From Glycomyces harbinensis (GTDB lineage: Bacteria; Actinomycetota; Actinomycetes; Mycobacteriales; Micromonosporaceae), in NCBI RefSeq assembly GCF_900101745.1, contig NZ_FNAD01000009.1, positions 167,364 through 231,363 on the forward strand: a stretch of DNA of 64,000 bases, in the 5' to 3' direction. A program made the position numbers and the translations under genes. The notes under the pieces were generated by a model that searched no databases, had not been told where the DNA came from, and was given only the letters and a program-made list of their open reading frames with translations. Below, one piece after another: positions 39,893-48,022 of the stretch (position 1 is its first letter; each line of letters starts with the position of its first letter).

Positions 39893-40258
39893 GTGGATAC
39901 CGACCTGATCACCTTGTCCGGCCTGCGGGTGCACGGGCGCCACGGCGTCTTCGACCATGAACGGGAGGCCGGCCAGGACTTCATCGTCGACGTCTCCCTG
40001 CGGACCTCCACCGCCGAGGCCGCCGCCAGCGACGACCTCAAGCACACCGTCGACTACGGCGCGCTCGCCGACACGCTCGCCGACATCGTCGCGGGCGAAC
40101 CGGTCGACCTCATCGAGACCCTCGCCGAACGCCTCGCCGACGCCTGCCTCGGCCTCGAACGCGTCGCCGCCGCCCGCGTCACCGTCCACAAGCCGCAGGC
40201 CCCGATCAGCCAGCAGTTCACCGACGTCTCCGTCACCATCGAGAGGACCCGCCGATGA
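39893..40258 (+). CDS. folB: dihydroneopterin aldolase
   Basis: 121 residues, GTG start. It cleaves 7,8-dihydroneopterin to 6-hydroxymethyl-dihydropterin and glycolaldehyde in folate synthesis. Signatures are LSGLRVHGRHGVFDHEREAGQDFIVDV, HTVDYGALADTL, LIETLAERLAD (with the catalytic region) and the C-terminal ARVTVHKPQAPI. The stop overlaps the folK start (ATGA), so the two are coupled and supply sequential steps. Confidence 0.95.
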   Translation: MDTDLITLSGLRVHGRHGVFDHEREAGQDFIVDVSLRTSTAEAAASDDLKHTVDYGALADTLADIVAGEPVDLIETLAERLADACLGLERVAAARVTVHKPQAPISQQFTDVSVTIERTRR

Positions 40259-40776
40259 GCCGTGTCGTGTTCAGCATGGGCGCCAACCTCGGCGACCGCG
40301 AGGCCAACCTCACCGCCGCCCTCGAGGCCGTCCGCCCCGACCTCGTCTCGGAGGTCTACGAGACCCCGCCGTGGGGCGGCGACGACGAGCAGCCCGCCTA
40401 CTACAACATCGCCGTCATCGCCGACGACCCCGAACGCGGCCCGGAGGACTGGCTCGCCCTCGGGCAGCGCCTCGAAGCCGAGGCCGGACGCGTCCGCGAC
40501 CCCGAGCGCCCCTACGGTCCCCGCACGCTCGACGTCGACCTCATCGCCGTCCACGACGGCGGCGAGCCCGTGCGCCGCGACGAGCCGGACCTGACCCTCC
40601 CGCACCCGCTCGCGCATCTGCGGGCGTTCGTCCTGGTCCCGTGGTTCGCCATCGACCGCGACGCCGAGCTCCCCGGCCGCGGCCGAGTGAGGGACCTGCT
40701 ACGCGACGAGTCCATCGCGGCGGATGCGCGCGCACTCCGCAGGCTCCACCCGATATGGTCAAAGCAGTATGAGTGA
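40255..40776 (+). CDS. folK: HPPK, 6-hydroxymethyl-dihydropterin pyrophosphokinase
   Basis: 173 residues. It transfers pyrophosphate from ATP to the folB product. Motifs are FSMGANLGDREANL at the N-terminus, VYETPPWGG, AYYNIAVIA and the active-site block RPYGPRTLDVDLIA with the magnesium-binding Asp pair, then TLPHPLAHLRAFVLVPW. Start by ATGA overlap with folB. The gene overlaps the next one by eight bases. folE and folP are not adjacent in this window, unlike many actinobacteria. Confidence 0.95.
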   Translation: MSRVVFSMGANLGDREANLTAALEAVRPDLVSEVYETPPWGGDDEQPAYYNIAVIADDPERGPEDWLALGQRLEAEAGRVRDPERPYGPRTLDVDLIAVHDGGEPVRRDEPDLTLPHPLAHLRAFVLVPWFAIDRDAELPGRGRVRDLLRDESIAADARALRRLHPIWSKQYE

Positions 40777-41332
40777 CGACGAACACGGTCCGGGGCCGAG
40801 TCTGCGGCCTACCGCTCCGTCCACCCTCGCGGTGGCCGGACTGGCAGGAGCCGCCCTCACGCTGCTGCTCGTCGCCCGCTACTACCAACAGGCCCCCGAC
40901 CTGGTCTGGCACAACTCCCTGGTGATCTTCGCGCTGGCCTTGCTGCTGGCGTGGTTCGCCCACACCACCCGCAAGGCGCTGCGCCCCAGCCGCAGGCAGG
41001 TGCGCGCCGCCGCCGTCGACCAGGGCGGACCGGCCGCGGCGCCCGGCAGGCTGGACGGACCGGAGCACGCGCTCCAGATCGCCCGCTTCGCCGTGCTCGC
41101 CAAGGCCGCCGCGATCGGCGGGACCGCCTTCTTCGGCGCCTACCTGGGCTTCACCGTGTGGCTCGCGGTCCAGTCCGGCCGACTCGCCGCCGCAGCCGAC
41201 GACCTCCCCGCGGCGGTGCTGGGCACCATCGCCTGCGCCGCGCTCACCGGGGCCGCGCTCTGGCTCGAACACTCCTGCCGCATTCCCCCGCAGGACGACG
41301 AGCAGGACGACGACGGCCCCGCCCGTCCCTGA
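40769..41332 (+). CDS. DUF3180 membrane protein
   Basis: 187 residues from the ATG at 40769, overlapping the end of folK. Four hydrophobic helices are arranged as two pairs: about 19-36 and 48-65, then 105-130 and 143-163. The pattern (APSTLAVAGLAGAALTLLLVA, SRRQVRAAAVDQGG, ALQIARFAVLAKAAAIGG) and the position after folK are the hallmarks of actinobacterial DUF3180. Function unknown; the conserved linkage to folate genes makes a link to folate, envelope or division plausible but unproved. Confidence 0.85.
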   Translation: MSDDEHGPGPSLRPTAPSTLAVAGLAGAALTLLLVARYYQQAPDLVWHNSLVIFALALLLAWFAHTTRKALRPSRRQVRAAAVDQGGPAAAPGRLDGPEHALQIARFAVLAKAAAIGGTAFFGAYLGFTVWLAVQSGRLAAAADDLPAAVLGTIACAALTGAALWLEHSCRIPPQDDEQDDDGPARP

Positions 41333-41419
41333 CCGCCACCGACCCGCCTCCCCGGCGACCCCGATGCTGAACCCATTCCCCATATCCCCCATATGTTCGC
41401 GCGTTTAGAGGTGCGCCCC

Positions 41420-42748
41420 ATGAAATTCGACTCCCCATCCAAAGACCGCGACTCGACCTCGCAGATGAGCGTCGTCCCCACCGGAGGCGACGAGACGCCG
41501 TCCGACCGCATGGCAGTGCACGTGGTCTGGGAGATCGGCCTGCTGCTGCTCGGCGGCGGCGTCCTGTTCGCCCTCACCCAAGCCGCCGGCGGACCCTTCG
41601 CCGAGAACTCCTGGAACGGCTTCGCCGCCGCCCTCGCCCCCGTGGCGATGCTGGCCTCGGCGATGGCGGTGTCCCTGCGCGTCGGCGCGGTCAACCTGGC
41701 CGTCGGCCCGATCGCGCTCCTCGCCGCCTGGCTCTTCGTCGACGCCTCGGGCTCCGGTTCGGCGGTGGCCCTCGGCATGGGCCTGGGCGCCGCCGTGTTC
41801 GTCGGCATCGTCCTGGCGACGCTCACCGCGTGGCTGCGCGCCCCCGGCTGGGCCGCCAGCGGCGCGGTCGGCGGCGCGATCGGCCTCTGGGCCGGGACCT
41901 CAGGCGACCCGTCCGCGTTCATGCTGTCCGCACTGCCGGACACCGGCGTGCTCGCGGCCCTCGCGGGCGCGGCCGGCCTGTCGCTGTTCCTCGGCCTGGT
42001 CGGCGCGTTCGCCGGCATCCGCGGACGCCTCGCGCCGATCCGCGACACCCCCGCGGGGGAGCGGCACGGCCGCGGCGGCCTGGTCTTCCTCGGCATCCTG
42101 CTGTCCTCGTCCCTGGCGGGCGCCGCCGGCGTCGTCGCCGCGTGGACGACCGTCCCCGACGCCGGGAGCGCGGGACTTCCGGACCCGATCCTGCTCACCG
42201 TGATCGCGCTCGGCGCGGCGCTGCTCGGCGGCACCAGCCTCCTGGGCCGGCGCGGCGGCGTCTGCGGCACCCTGTTCGCGGCCCTGCTCGTATTGTCGCT
42301 GATGTGGCTCGCCGAAGGCCGCGGCTGGAGCTTCGACCCGAGCTGGATCGCCTTGAGCGCCATCGTCGCCGGGTTCCTCGTGACCCGCCTGGTCGAGGCC
42401 ATGAACGCCGTCGACGACGTCGAGGCGGCCACCGCGAACCGAGCCGGATCGGTCGACGACCTGCGCGACGACGATCCGCGCCCGGACCGCACCGGCGAGT
42501 ACGAGCGCTACGACGAGGACCTCGCCGACCTCGGCTCCGGCGGCGACCCGTGGTCGACGAACTCCGGCGCCATCCCCGCCAACACCGGCGCCATCCCCGC
42601 CAACACCGGCGGCATCCGGACCAACACCGGCCCCATTCCCAACGCCGCCGCCGCCGACCCGTTCGGCGCCTCCGGGGCCTTCGACGACCTGCGCGACGGC
42701 TACGGCACGCGCTTCGGCTCCGACAACGACCGGCGCTACGGCCGCTGA
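41420..42748 (+). CDS. permease-like membrane protein with NTG-repeat tail (paralog of 42781-44091)
   Basis: 442 residues from the ATG at 41420 (GAGGTG eight bases before it; an ATG nine codons upstream lacks a ribosome-binding site). About nine hydrophobic helices lie between residues 35 and 325. Phrases such as LASAMAVSLRVGAVNLAVGPIALLAAW and ALGAALLGGTSLLGRRGGVCGTLFAALL recall the RbsC/BPD_transp_2 permeases of sugar ABC transporters. The cytoplasmic tail has a 7-residue repeat (GAIPANT, GAIPANT, GGIRTNT, GPIPN) encoded by 21-base repeats near 42568-42645. No ATPase or binding protein is nearby. It lies 32 bases before its paralog. Confidence 0.75.
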   Translation: MKFDSPSKDRDSTSQMSVVPTGGDETPSDRMAVHVVWEIGLLLLGGGVLFALTQAAGGPFAENSWNGFAAALAPVAMLASAMAVSLRVGAVNLAVGPIALLAAWLFVDASGSGSAVALGMGLGAAVFVGIVLATLTAWLRAPGWAASGAVGGAIGLWAGTSGDPSAFMLSALPDTGVLAALAGAAGLSLFLGLVGAFAGIRGRLAPIRDTPAGERHGRGGLVFLGILLSSSLAGAAGVVAAWTTVPDAGSAGLPDPILLTVIALGAALLGGTSLLGRRGGVCGTLFAALLVLSLMWLAEGRGWSFDPSWIALSAIVAGFLVTRLVEAMNAVDDVEAATANRAGSVDDLRDDDPRPDRTGEYERYDEDLADLGSGGDPWSTNSGAIPANTGAIPANTGGIRTNTGPIPNAAAADPFGASGAFDDLRDGYGTRFGSDNDRRYGR

Positions 42749-42780
42749 CCCCTGATCCGACTCTCCCCGGGACGACAACC

Positions 42781-44091
42781 ATGACCTATGTACCTCCAGA
42801 GCGCGACGAGCCCGCGCTGGACCAGACCCGCCAGCTCGACTTCACGCCGCCCCCGGCCGCCCCCGGCACCGGCCGACCCGCGGTCGGCAACGGCGTGGAC
42901 TCGCAACCGGTCGACCCGTTCGCGGGGCGGGAGGCCGAGCCGCTCATGGTCGCCGACGAGCGGCCGCGGCGCGACCGCGTCGTCTTCCAGTTCGTGTGGG
43001 GGGCGATCCTGCTCCTGCTGACCCTGAACGCGCTGTTCCTGATCTACCGGCGCGAGGACGAGCTCTTCGGAGGCGAGTTCGACTCCCTCCTCGACGCGTT
43101 CGACCGGCACGCCCTGTACTTGACTCCAGTTCTCTTGGCGGCCTTGGCGATCGGCATGTCGCTGCGCTTGGGCGCGGTGAACCTCGCGGTGCCGGCGCTC
43201 GCGTTCGCGGTCACGATGGCGACTCCGGTCGAGACGAACATCTGGCTCTACCTCGCCTACGTGGCGGGCGCCGCGGTGGCGGCCGGGCTGCTGTACGTGC
43301 TGCTCGCGGTGGCCTTCCGGGTGCCGCCGTGGTTCGCGGGCCTCGCGGTCGGCGTCCTGATCCTCGCGGCGCTGCCGGTCGTGGACCGCCTGGCGCCGCG
43401 CGAGTCGTATTCGCTGCCGGGCATGCCGAACGGGTTCTACCTGTTCGGCGGCACGGCGGTGCTCGCCGTCGCGGGAGGCCTCATCGGCCTGTCGCCGCGG
43501 GTGCGGGACGGCTTCAGCGCGGTCAAGCGCATGACCGACGGCGAGGAGCGCTCCGCTCCGGCGGTGTTCCTGCTGCTGGGCGGCACGATCCTGTCGATGC
43601 TCCTGGCCGCGGGTTCGGGCTATGTGGTCTACGTGTTCGCGCTCGGCCCGATCGAGGGCGCGAACTCGCTGAACTTCGGCCCGTACGGCGCTTATCCGAC
43701 GGGGGTCGAACTCCAGGTGCTCGCCTTCGCGATCGTCCTCATCGGCGGCACGAGCCTGTGGGGCCGCAGCGGCGGCGTCCTCGGCGTCGTGCTCGCCACG
43801 ATCGCGGTCTGGGCCGGCCTCGTCCTCTGGGGCCAGGCGGTCGAGGACGCGGGCGAGGGCTCCTGGCAGGCCGACTACTCGCAGGCGATCTTCGCCGGGG
43901 TGCTGCTGCTGGGACTGTTCGTCTCCTTCGGCCTGGACCGGCTCGGCCGCCCGAAGGAGCCCGTGGAGGAAGAGGAGTTCCCGCCGTTCCAGGGCGAGAT
44001 GCAGCTCTACGAGCCGCAGAACGGCATGGCCCCGGCGGGCACGGGCCTGTTCGAACCGACCCTCCCGGACGCCAACGCGCAGCGCCAGTAA
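42781..44091 (+). CDS. permease-like membrane protein (paralog of 41420-42748)
   Basis: 436 residues. A Pro-rich cytoplasmic N-terminus (1-60) is followed by about nine to ten helices. Family-like phrases are LAALAIGMSLRLGAVNLAVPALAFAV and VLIGGTSLWGRSGGVLGVVLATIAVW, parallel to those in the preceding gene. The C-terminal 50 residues are acidic (PVEEEEFPPFQGEMQLYEPQNG). The two probably form a heterodimer in the membrane, as in ABC importers, but no ATP-binding subunit is seen. GGGACGACAACC precedes the ATG. A 16-bp terminator follows. Confidence 0.75.
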   Translation: MTYVPPERDEPALDQTRQLDFTPPPAAPGTGRPAVGNGVDSQPVDPFAGREAEPLMVADERPRRDRVVFQFVWGAILLLLTLNALFLIYRREDELFGGEFDSLLDAFDRHALYLTPVLLAALAIGMSLRLGAVNLAVPALAFAVTMATPVETNIWLYLAYVAGAAVAAGLLYVLLAVAFRVPPWFAGLAVGVLILAALPVVDRLAPRESYSLPGMPNGFYLFGGTAVLAVAGGLIGLSPRVRDGFSAVKRMTDGEERSAPAVFLLLGGTILSMLLAAGSGYVVYVFALGPIEGANSLNFGPYGAYPTGVELQVLAFAIVLIGGTSLWGRSGGVLGVVLATIAVWAGLVLWGQAVEDAGEGSWQADYSQAIFAGVLLLGLFVSFGLDRLGRPKEPVEEEEFPPFQGEMQLYEPQNGMAPAGTGLFEPTLPDANAQRQ

Positions 44092-44108
44092 CACGTTCCA
44101 GGACATGC

Positions 44109-44143
44109 AGTGGCGGGGCCGCCCTTCGGGCGGCCCCGCCACT
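44109..44143 (+). terminator. perfect 16-bp hairpin
   Basis: AGTGGCGGGGCCGCCC, loop TTC, and the exact complement, 18 bases after the permease-like gene. It ends the folB-to-permease transcription direction. Confidence 0.85.
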
Positions 44144-44171
44144 GGCCTTTCGGCGAGCCGACCGACTGCCG

Positions 44172-44441
44172 CTAGGTCCAGCGCGCGATGGCGCGGGCAT
44201 CCGCCTCGATACCGGGACTCATCTGGTCGCCGCGCCAAGTGGGTCGCCATTCGGTGGCCGCGGTTACCGGCTCGGTGAAGACGGCGACGAGGTAAGGCTC
44301 GTTTCCCAGACCCTCATCGCAGCGGATCCGATGCCGGGCATGGTTGTCGGTGGATCGCTCGACGAGGAAGCTGATGTGGGCGCGCATGCCGATGTTCCGG
44401 ATGAAGTCGCCGAGATGGACCCAGGGTTCGACCTCAGACAT
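44172..44441 (-). CDS. small hypothetical protein
   Basis: 89 residues: MSEVEPWVHLGDFIRNIGMRAH.., SFLVERSTDNHARHRIRCDEGLGNEPYLVAVFTEPVTAATEWRPTW. Even spread of aromatic residues suggests a real globular protein. It overlaps the preceding gene by eight bases, so the two are coupled. Small pairs of this type beside GntR/UTRA regulators are common in Streptomyces and often move with it. No function can be assigned. Confidence 0.6.
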   Translation of the reverse strand: MSEVEPWVHLGDFIRNIGMRAHISFLVERSTDNHARHRIRCDEGLGNEPYLVAVFTEPVTAATEWRPTWRGDQMSPGIEADARAIARWT

Positions 44442-44790
44442 GCGACCACTCCAGTGGCAGGGCGGTGAAGCTTGCCGATCGGCGCGAATGGCGCGGGTGC
44501 GGACTGGGCTTGCGCCGGTGCCCGGTCGGTTGGGACCGCCGGAGCTGAAGGTCGGCTTCAGTGATGTCGCCGGAGACCAGCGCGGCCTCCTGCTGCGCGG
44601 AGCTGGCGGTGTAGACGAACTGCCTGGCCGCGGACTCCCGCATGGGGCAGCTGTGTCGCCCCCACCGCTCGCCGCACCAGTCGCATCGCAGCCGCCTGAA
44701 GCCGAACCACCCCCGGAAAGGCTGGTGGAGTTGCAGATCGATCTTGGCCCAGCCAGGGATGAGGTCGCGGGATAGGGTCGATAGCGCCAT
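44434..44790 (-). CDS. small cysteine-containing hypothetical protein
   Basis: 118 residues from the ATG at 44788-44790 (AGGAGAAAC twelve bases before it). It contains LRCDWCGERWGRHSCPMRESAARQFVYTASSAQQEAALVSGDITEADL. The CDWCG and GRHSCP pattern could bind zinc. The C-terminus is basic (RSQPTGHRRKPSPHPRHSRRSA). A longer frame begins at 44901 but its extra part is low complexity. It is transcribed away from the GntR/UTRA gene. Family not recognised. Confidence 0.55.
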   Translation of the reverse strand: MALSTLSRDLIPGWAKIDLQLHQPFRGWFGFRRLRCDWCGERWGRHSCPMRESAARQFVYTASSAQQEAALVSGDITEADLQLRRSQPTGHRRKPSPHPRHSRRSASFTALPLEWSHV

Positions 44791-45033
44791 GAGAAATCCG
44801 TTTCTCCTGGAGTGCGCGGCCCGCCGGTCTAGGTTCCAAGCTTTCTCGGCGGGCCGCTGTCTATGTGCGGCCGTATTGAGTTCGAGTTCCGCCCGCCCCA
44901 AGCACTTCGGGCTCGGGGCGGGCGAGGATCGCCGTGCGGCACGCTGCCTGATTCCCCACCGAATCAGGCGGCCTGCGAGTCAGCGCCGCAAAGCGGCGAT
45001 CCGAATGAAGCTGCGAATAAGTAGATCACAACC

Positions 45034-45062
45034 GATGGCATCAATCAACTACTGATGTCATC
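45034..45062. promoter_or_regulatory. inverted repeat upstream of the GntR/UTRA gene
   Basis: GATGGCATCA and TGATGTCATC match as inverted copies at nine of ten positions around a nine-base spacer. It lies between the small protein pair and the regulator gene, so it may be the operator controlling both. Confidence 0.5.
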
Positions 45063-45146
45063 GAAGTGAGCTACGCTCGCGCGAGACCCGCCGCACGGGG
45101 CACTGGGTAGGCTGGGGCGGCACCAGGCCAGGGAGGATCGACCGAC

Positions 45147-45887
45147 ATGCAAGGCAAGCAGACTTCTGCGGCGGCTCACGCCACGGATGTGCTGCGCCAG
45201 CGTGTCGTCGACGGCGTCTATGCACCTGGCGCCCGGTTCCCCAGCGCGACTGCGATCAGCGAAGAATTCGGTTTCGACCGTGGGACTGCGGCAAGAATCC
45301 TGGCGCAACTCCGAGAATCCGGATTCATTATCACCAAGCCAGGCTCGGGCAGCCATGTCCGGACCTTCGAGCCGATTCTCCGGGTCTTCCCGAACCGGCT
45401 TTCGACTTGGCGTGACGGCCAGGCGATCCAGGATGCCGACACCGGCAAGCGGGCTCGAGTGGTCGAGGTGAATGTCGGAGAGCGCCCCGCAAGCGAGAAG
45501 GTCGCCGCATCGCTCGGTCTCGCGCCCGGCGATCCGGTGTTGTGCCGCTCGCGACGGTTCGCCGTGGAGGACCGGCCGGTCCAGCTCGCCGATTCCTTCT
45601 ACTTGCCCGAGATGGTTCGAGCCACGCCGATCGTCTACACCGACACTGGGCCTGGTGGCGTCTACGCCCGCCTCGCCGAGATCGGCCATGCACCAGTTTG
45701 CTTTGCCGAGCACCTCAGAGTCCGGATGCCGCTGCCGACCGAGAAGGCTGCACTCGACCTCCCCGGCGGTACACCGGTCATCGCCATCGTCCGCACCGCC
45801 TTTGACGCGGAGGACCGGTGTGTCGAGGTCACCGAGATGATTCTCGACAGCAGCGTCTACGAACTTGAGTACCGCGCGGACCTTTAG
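45147..45887 (+). CDS. GntR/HutC-family regulator with UTRA domain
   Basis: 246 residues. The winged helix is at about 8-72: ATDVLRQRVVDGVYAPGARFPSATAISEEFGFDRGTAARILAQLRESGFIITKPGSGSHV. The UTRA ligand-binding domain follows (about 85-240): RARVVEVNVGERPASEKVAASLGLAPGDPVLCRSRRFAVEDRPVQLADSFYLPE, ..VYARLAEIG, FAEHLRVRMPLPTEKAALDLPGGTPVIAIVRTAFDAEDRCVEVTEMI. UTRA proteins sense small metabolites, often sugars or amino acids. GGGAGGATC precedes the ATG. A dyad at 45034 is a candidate operator. Neighbouring nagA and the DeoR gene hint at amino-sugar sensing, but the link is not shown. Confidence 0.92.
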   Translation: MQGKQTSAAAHATDVLRQRVVDGVYAPGARFPSATAISEEFGFDRGTAARILAQLRESGFIITKPGSGSHVRTFEPILRVFPNRLSTWRDGQAIQDADTGKRARVVEVNVGERPASEKVAASLGLAPGDPVLCRSRRFAVEDRPVQLADSFYLPEMVRATPIVYTDTGPGGVYARLAEIGHAPVCFAEHLRVRMPLPTEKAALDLPGGTPVIAIVRTAFDAEDRCVEVTEMILDSSVYELEYRADL

Positions 45888-45898
45888 AACCCGGCCGC

Positions 45899-46684
45899 TC
45901 AGACGACGATGACGCGGATGCCCGCCTCTTCGAAGCCCCGCAGTTGCTCGGCGGGGGCGTTGCCGTCGGTGACCAGGGTGTGGACCCGGTCGGTGGGGCA
46001 GATCCTCGCGAAGGCGTGGCCGCCGATCTTGGAGCCGTCGGCGATCACGACCACCTTGCGCGCCCGCGCGGCCATGAGGGCGTTTATGGCCGCCTCGCCC
46101 TCGTGATGGCTGGTCGCGCCCAGCTTCATGTCGATGGCGTCCACGCCGAGGAACGCGATGTCCAGGGTGATCTCGCGCAGGATCGGCGCTGCGAGGGGGC
46201 CGATCAGCTCGTAGGACTGCGGGCGCACGACGCCGCCGACCACCACCACTTTCAGGTGTGGGCGCACGATCAGCTCGTTGGCGATGTTCAGGGCGTTCGT
46301 GACGATCGTCAGGCCTGTCGAGCCCGGTGTCGCCACCAGGTCGGTTCGCATTGCGAGCGAGCGCGCGACCTCGGTGATCGTCGTGCCGCCGTTGAGGGCG
46401 ATGACTTGACCCGGGCTCACGAGCCCTGCGGCGGCCGTGCCGATGCGGTGCTTCTCCTCGACGTGGCGAGCGGTCTTGTAGCGCAGCGGGAGGTCGTACG
46501 AGATGCCTCCGGCCACGGCTCCGCCGCGGGTCCTCGTGATCATCTGCTGCTGGGACAGCTGGTCGAAGTCGCGCCGGATCGTCGCCTGCGAGACGCCGAG
46601 CCGTTCGGCCGCCTCCTCCACTGTGATGCGTCCGGTCTCTGCGAGGATCTCCAGCAGGGTGTTCCACCGGGCGTAGCGGTCCAC
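45899..46684 (-). CDS. DeoR/GlpR-family sugar-phosphate-responsive repressor
   Basis: 261 residues from the GTG at 46682-46684, preceded by GAGGAGCGCC. A GTG 15 codons upstream has no ribosome-binding site and would exceed the usual 250-260 residues. The N-terminal helix-turn-helix is RWNTLLEILAETGRITVEEAAERLGVSQATIRRDFDQLSQQQMITRTRGGAV. The sugar-phosphate-binding domain has ALNGGTTITEVARSL, TIVTNALNIANEL, VVVGGVVRPQSYELIG, DIAFLGVDAID and VVIADGSKIG. It is divergent from nagA, so it most likely represses amino-sugar catabolism (AgaR-like role) and is released by a sugar phosphate. Confidence 0.92.
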   Translation of the reverse strand: MDRYARWNTLLEILAETGRITVEEAAERLGVSQATIRRDFDQLSQQQMITRTRGGAVAGGISYDLPLRYKTARHVEEKHRIGTAAAGLVSPGQVIALNGGTTITEVARSLAMRTDLVATPGSTGLTIVTNALNIANELIVRPHLKVVVVGGVVRPQSYELIGPLAAPILREITLDIAFLGVDAIDMKLGATSHHEGEAAINALMAARARKVVVIADGSKIGGHAFARICPTDRVHTLVTDGNAPAEQLRGFEEAGIRVIVV

Positions 46685-46780
46685 GGCGCTCCTCGGGTCG
46701 GGATCGCGGCGGGCGGCCGCGGTCTGCACGATAGTGTTCGAAGTAGGTCGGTAGGCGCTCGGGCGGTGCTCAAGTCATGC

Positions 46781-46794
46781 TCGTGCGCTCACGA
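46781..46794. promoter_or_regulatory. short inverted repeat between the DeoR gene and nagA
   Basis: TCGTG-CGCT-CACGA lies about midway in the 167-base divergent region. Its position fits an operator for the DeoR-type repressor acting on nagA. The arms are only five bases long, so this is weak. Confidence 0.35.
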
Positions 46795-46851
46795 TCATTG
46801 TGCCGCACCGACGTGGGCTCGCACACGCAGGATCGATTGGAAGGAGCGCCC

Positions 46852-47967
46852 GTGGACGGCGTCATGCTGCCGGCGATAGGCCGGATCGTCACCCCCGACG
46901 GCGTGGTCAACGGGACCCTCATCGTCGAGGGGGACCGCTTCGAGGGCATCCTCGAACGCGAGGGCGATCCGACCGGCTGGGTCCTGCCCGGCTTCGTGGA
47001 CGTGCACTGCCACGGCGGCGGGGGTTATTCGCTCGCGAACGGCGACGCGGACTCGGCCAAGGGCGCCGCGGGCTTCCACGCCTCGCGCGGGACCACGACG
47101 CTCGTCGCCTCGCTCGTGTCCTCGACCCACGAGTTCCTGCTGGAGACCACCCGGGCCCTCAAGCCGCTGGTCGAAGAGGGGACCCTGGCCGGCGTCCACT
47201 TCGAGGGCCCCTACATCTCGGCGGCCAAGTGCGGCGCGCACCGCACCGACGTGCTGCGCGATCCCGACATCGGCGAGCTGACCGAGCTCATCGAGGCGGG
47301 GGAGGGCGCGGTCAAGATGGTCACCATCGCCCCCGAGCTCGACGGCGCGATCGCGGCCATCGAGTTCCTCGACCAGCGCGGCGTCGTGCCCGCGATCGGG
47401 CACACGAACGCCAGCTACGAGCAGACCACGGCCGGGATCGACGCGGGCGCCCAGGCCGCGACCCACCTGTTCAACGCGATGCGGGCCTTCAACCACCGCG
47501 AGCCGGGCCCCATCCCGGCGTTGCTGGACGACGAGCGGATCTTCTCCGAGATCATCGCCGACCCCGTCCACCTGCACCCGGGGACGATGCGCTTCGCGTT
47601 CGACACCTCGCTGCCGGCGTGGACCCTGCTCGTCTCCGACGCGATGGACGCGGCCGGGCTGGCCGACGGGCACTACATGCTCGGGCGCCACGAGGTCGAG
47701 GTCGTCGGCGGGGTCGCCACGGTGGCCGGGACCGACGTCATCGCCGGTTCCACGATCACGCTGCTCGACGCGTTCCGCAACACCGTGCGCCTCGCCGGCC
47801 AGTCGGTGGAGGCCGCCTCGCAGATGGCCTCGGCGACGCCCGCGGAGCTGCTCGGCCTGAACGACGTCGGCACGATCGAGACCGGGAAGTTCGCCGACGC
47901 CGTGGTCCTGGACGACGACCTGAACCTCGTCTCGGTCATGCGCCGCGGGGCCTGGCTCCAGGTCTGA
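46852..47967 (+). CDS. nagA: N-acetylglucosamine-6-phosphate deacetylase
   Basis: 371 residues from the GTG at 46852, which has GGAAGGAGCGCCC directly before it. It removes acetate from GlcNAc-6-phosphate, feeding recycled wall or chitin sugar into glucosamine-6-phosphate. Amidohydrolase motifs are present: DVHCHGGGGY, GVHFEGPYISAAKCGAH, VPAIGHTNASYEQT, ATHLFNAMRAF, and the catalytic Asp in LLVSDAMDAAG. The C-terminal TGKFADAVVLDDDLNLVSVMRRG is typical. It is divergent from its probable repressor of the DeoR family. A classical terminator follows. nagB is not adjacent. Confidence 0.96.
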   Translation: MDGVMLPAIGRIVTPDGVVNGTLIVEGDRFEGILEREGDPTGWVLPGFVDVHCHGGGGYSLANGDADSAKGAAGFHASRGTTTLVASLVSSTHEFLLETTRALKPLVEEGTLAGVHFEGPYISAAKCGAHRTDVLRDPDIGELTELIEAGEGAVKMVTIAPELDGAIAAIEFLDQRGVVPAIGHTNASYEQTTAGIDAGAQAATHLFNAMRAFNHREPGPIPALLDDERIFSEIIADPVHLHPGTMRFAFDTSLPAWTLLVSDAMDAAGLADGHYMLGRHEVEVVGGVATVAGTDVIAGSTITLLDAFRNTVRLAGQSVEAASQMASATPAELLGLNDVGTIETGKFADAVVLDDDLNLVSVMRRGAWLQV

Positions 47968-47977
47968 CACGTACGCG

Positions 47978-48010
47978 AAGCGGGCCGGGAGCACAGCTCC
48001 CGGCCCGCTT
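47978..48010 (+). terminator. intrinsic terminator after nagA
   Basis: AAGCGGGCCGGGAGC, loop ACA, GCTCCCGGCCCGCTT followed by TT. Fifteen perfect pairs, 11 bases after the stop codon. Confidence 0.9.
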
Positions 48011-48022
48011 TTCGTTGCGCCG

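Noticed and set aside
41830..42780. Upstream extension of the second permease-like gene to 753 residues
   Set aside because: The extension overlaps the first paralog in another frame and is Arg/Pro-rich; the ATG at 42781 has a suitable leader and begins family-like sequence.
45045..46667. 540-codon minus-strand frame opposite GntR/UTRA and inside the DeoR gene
   Set aside because: Both real genes in this area have complete family motifs in other frames.
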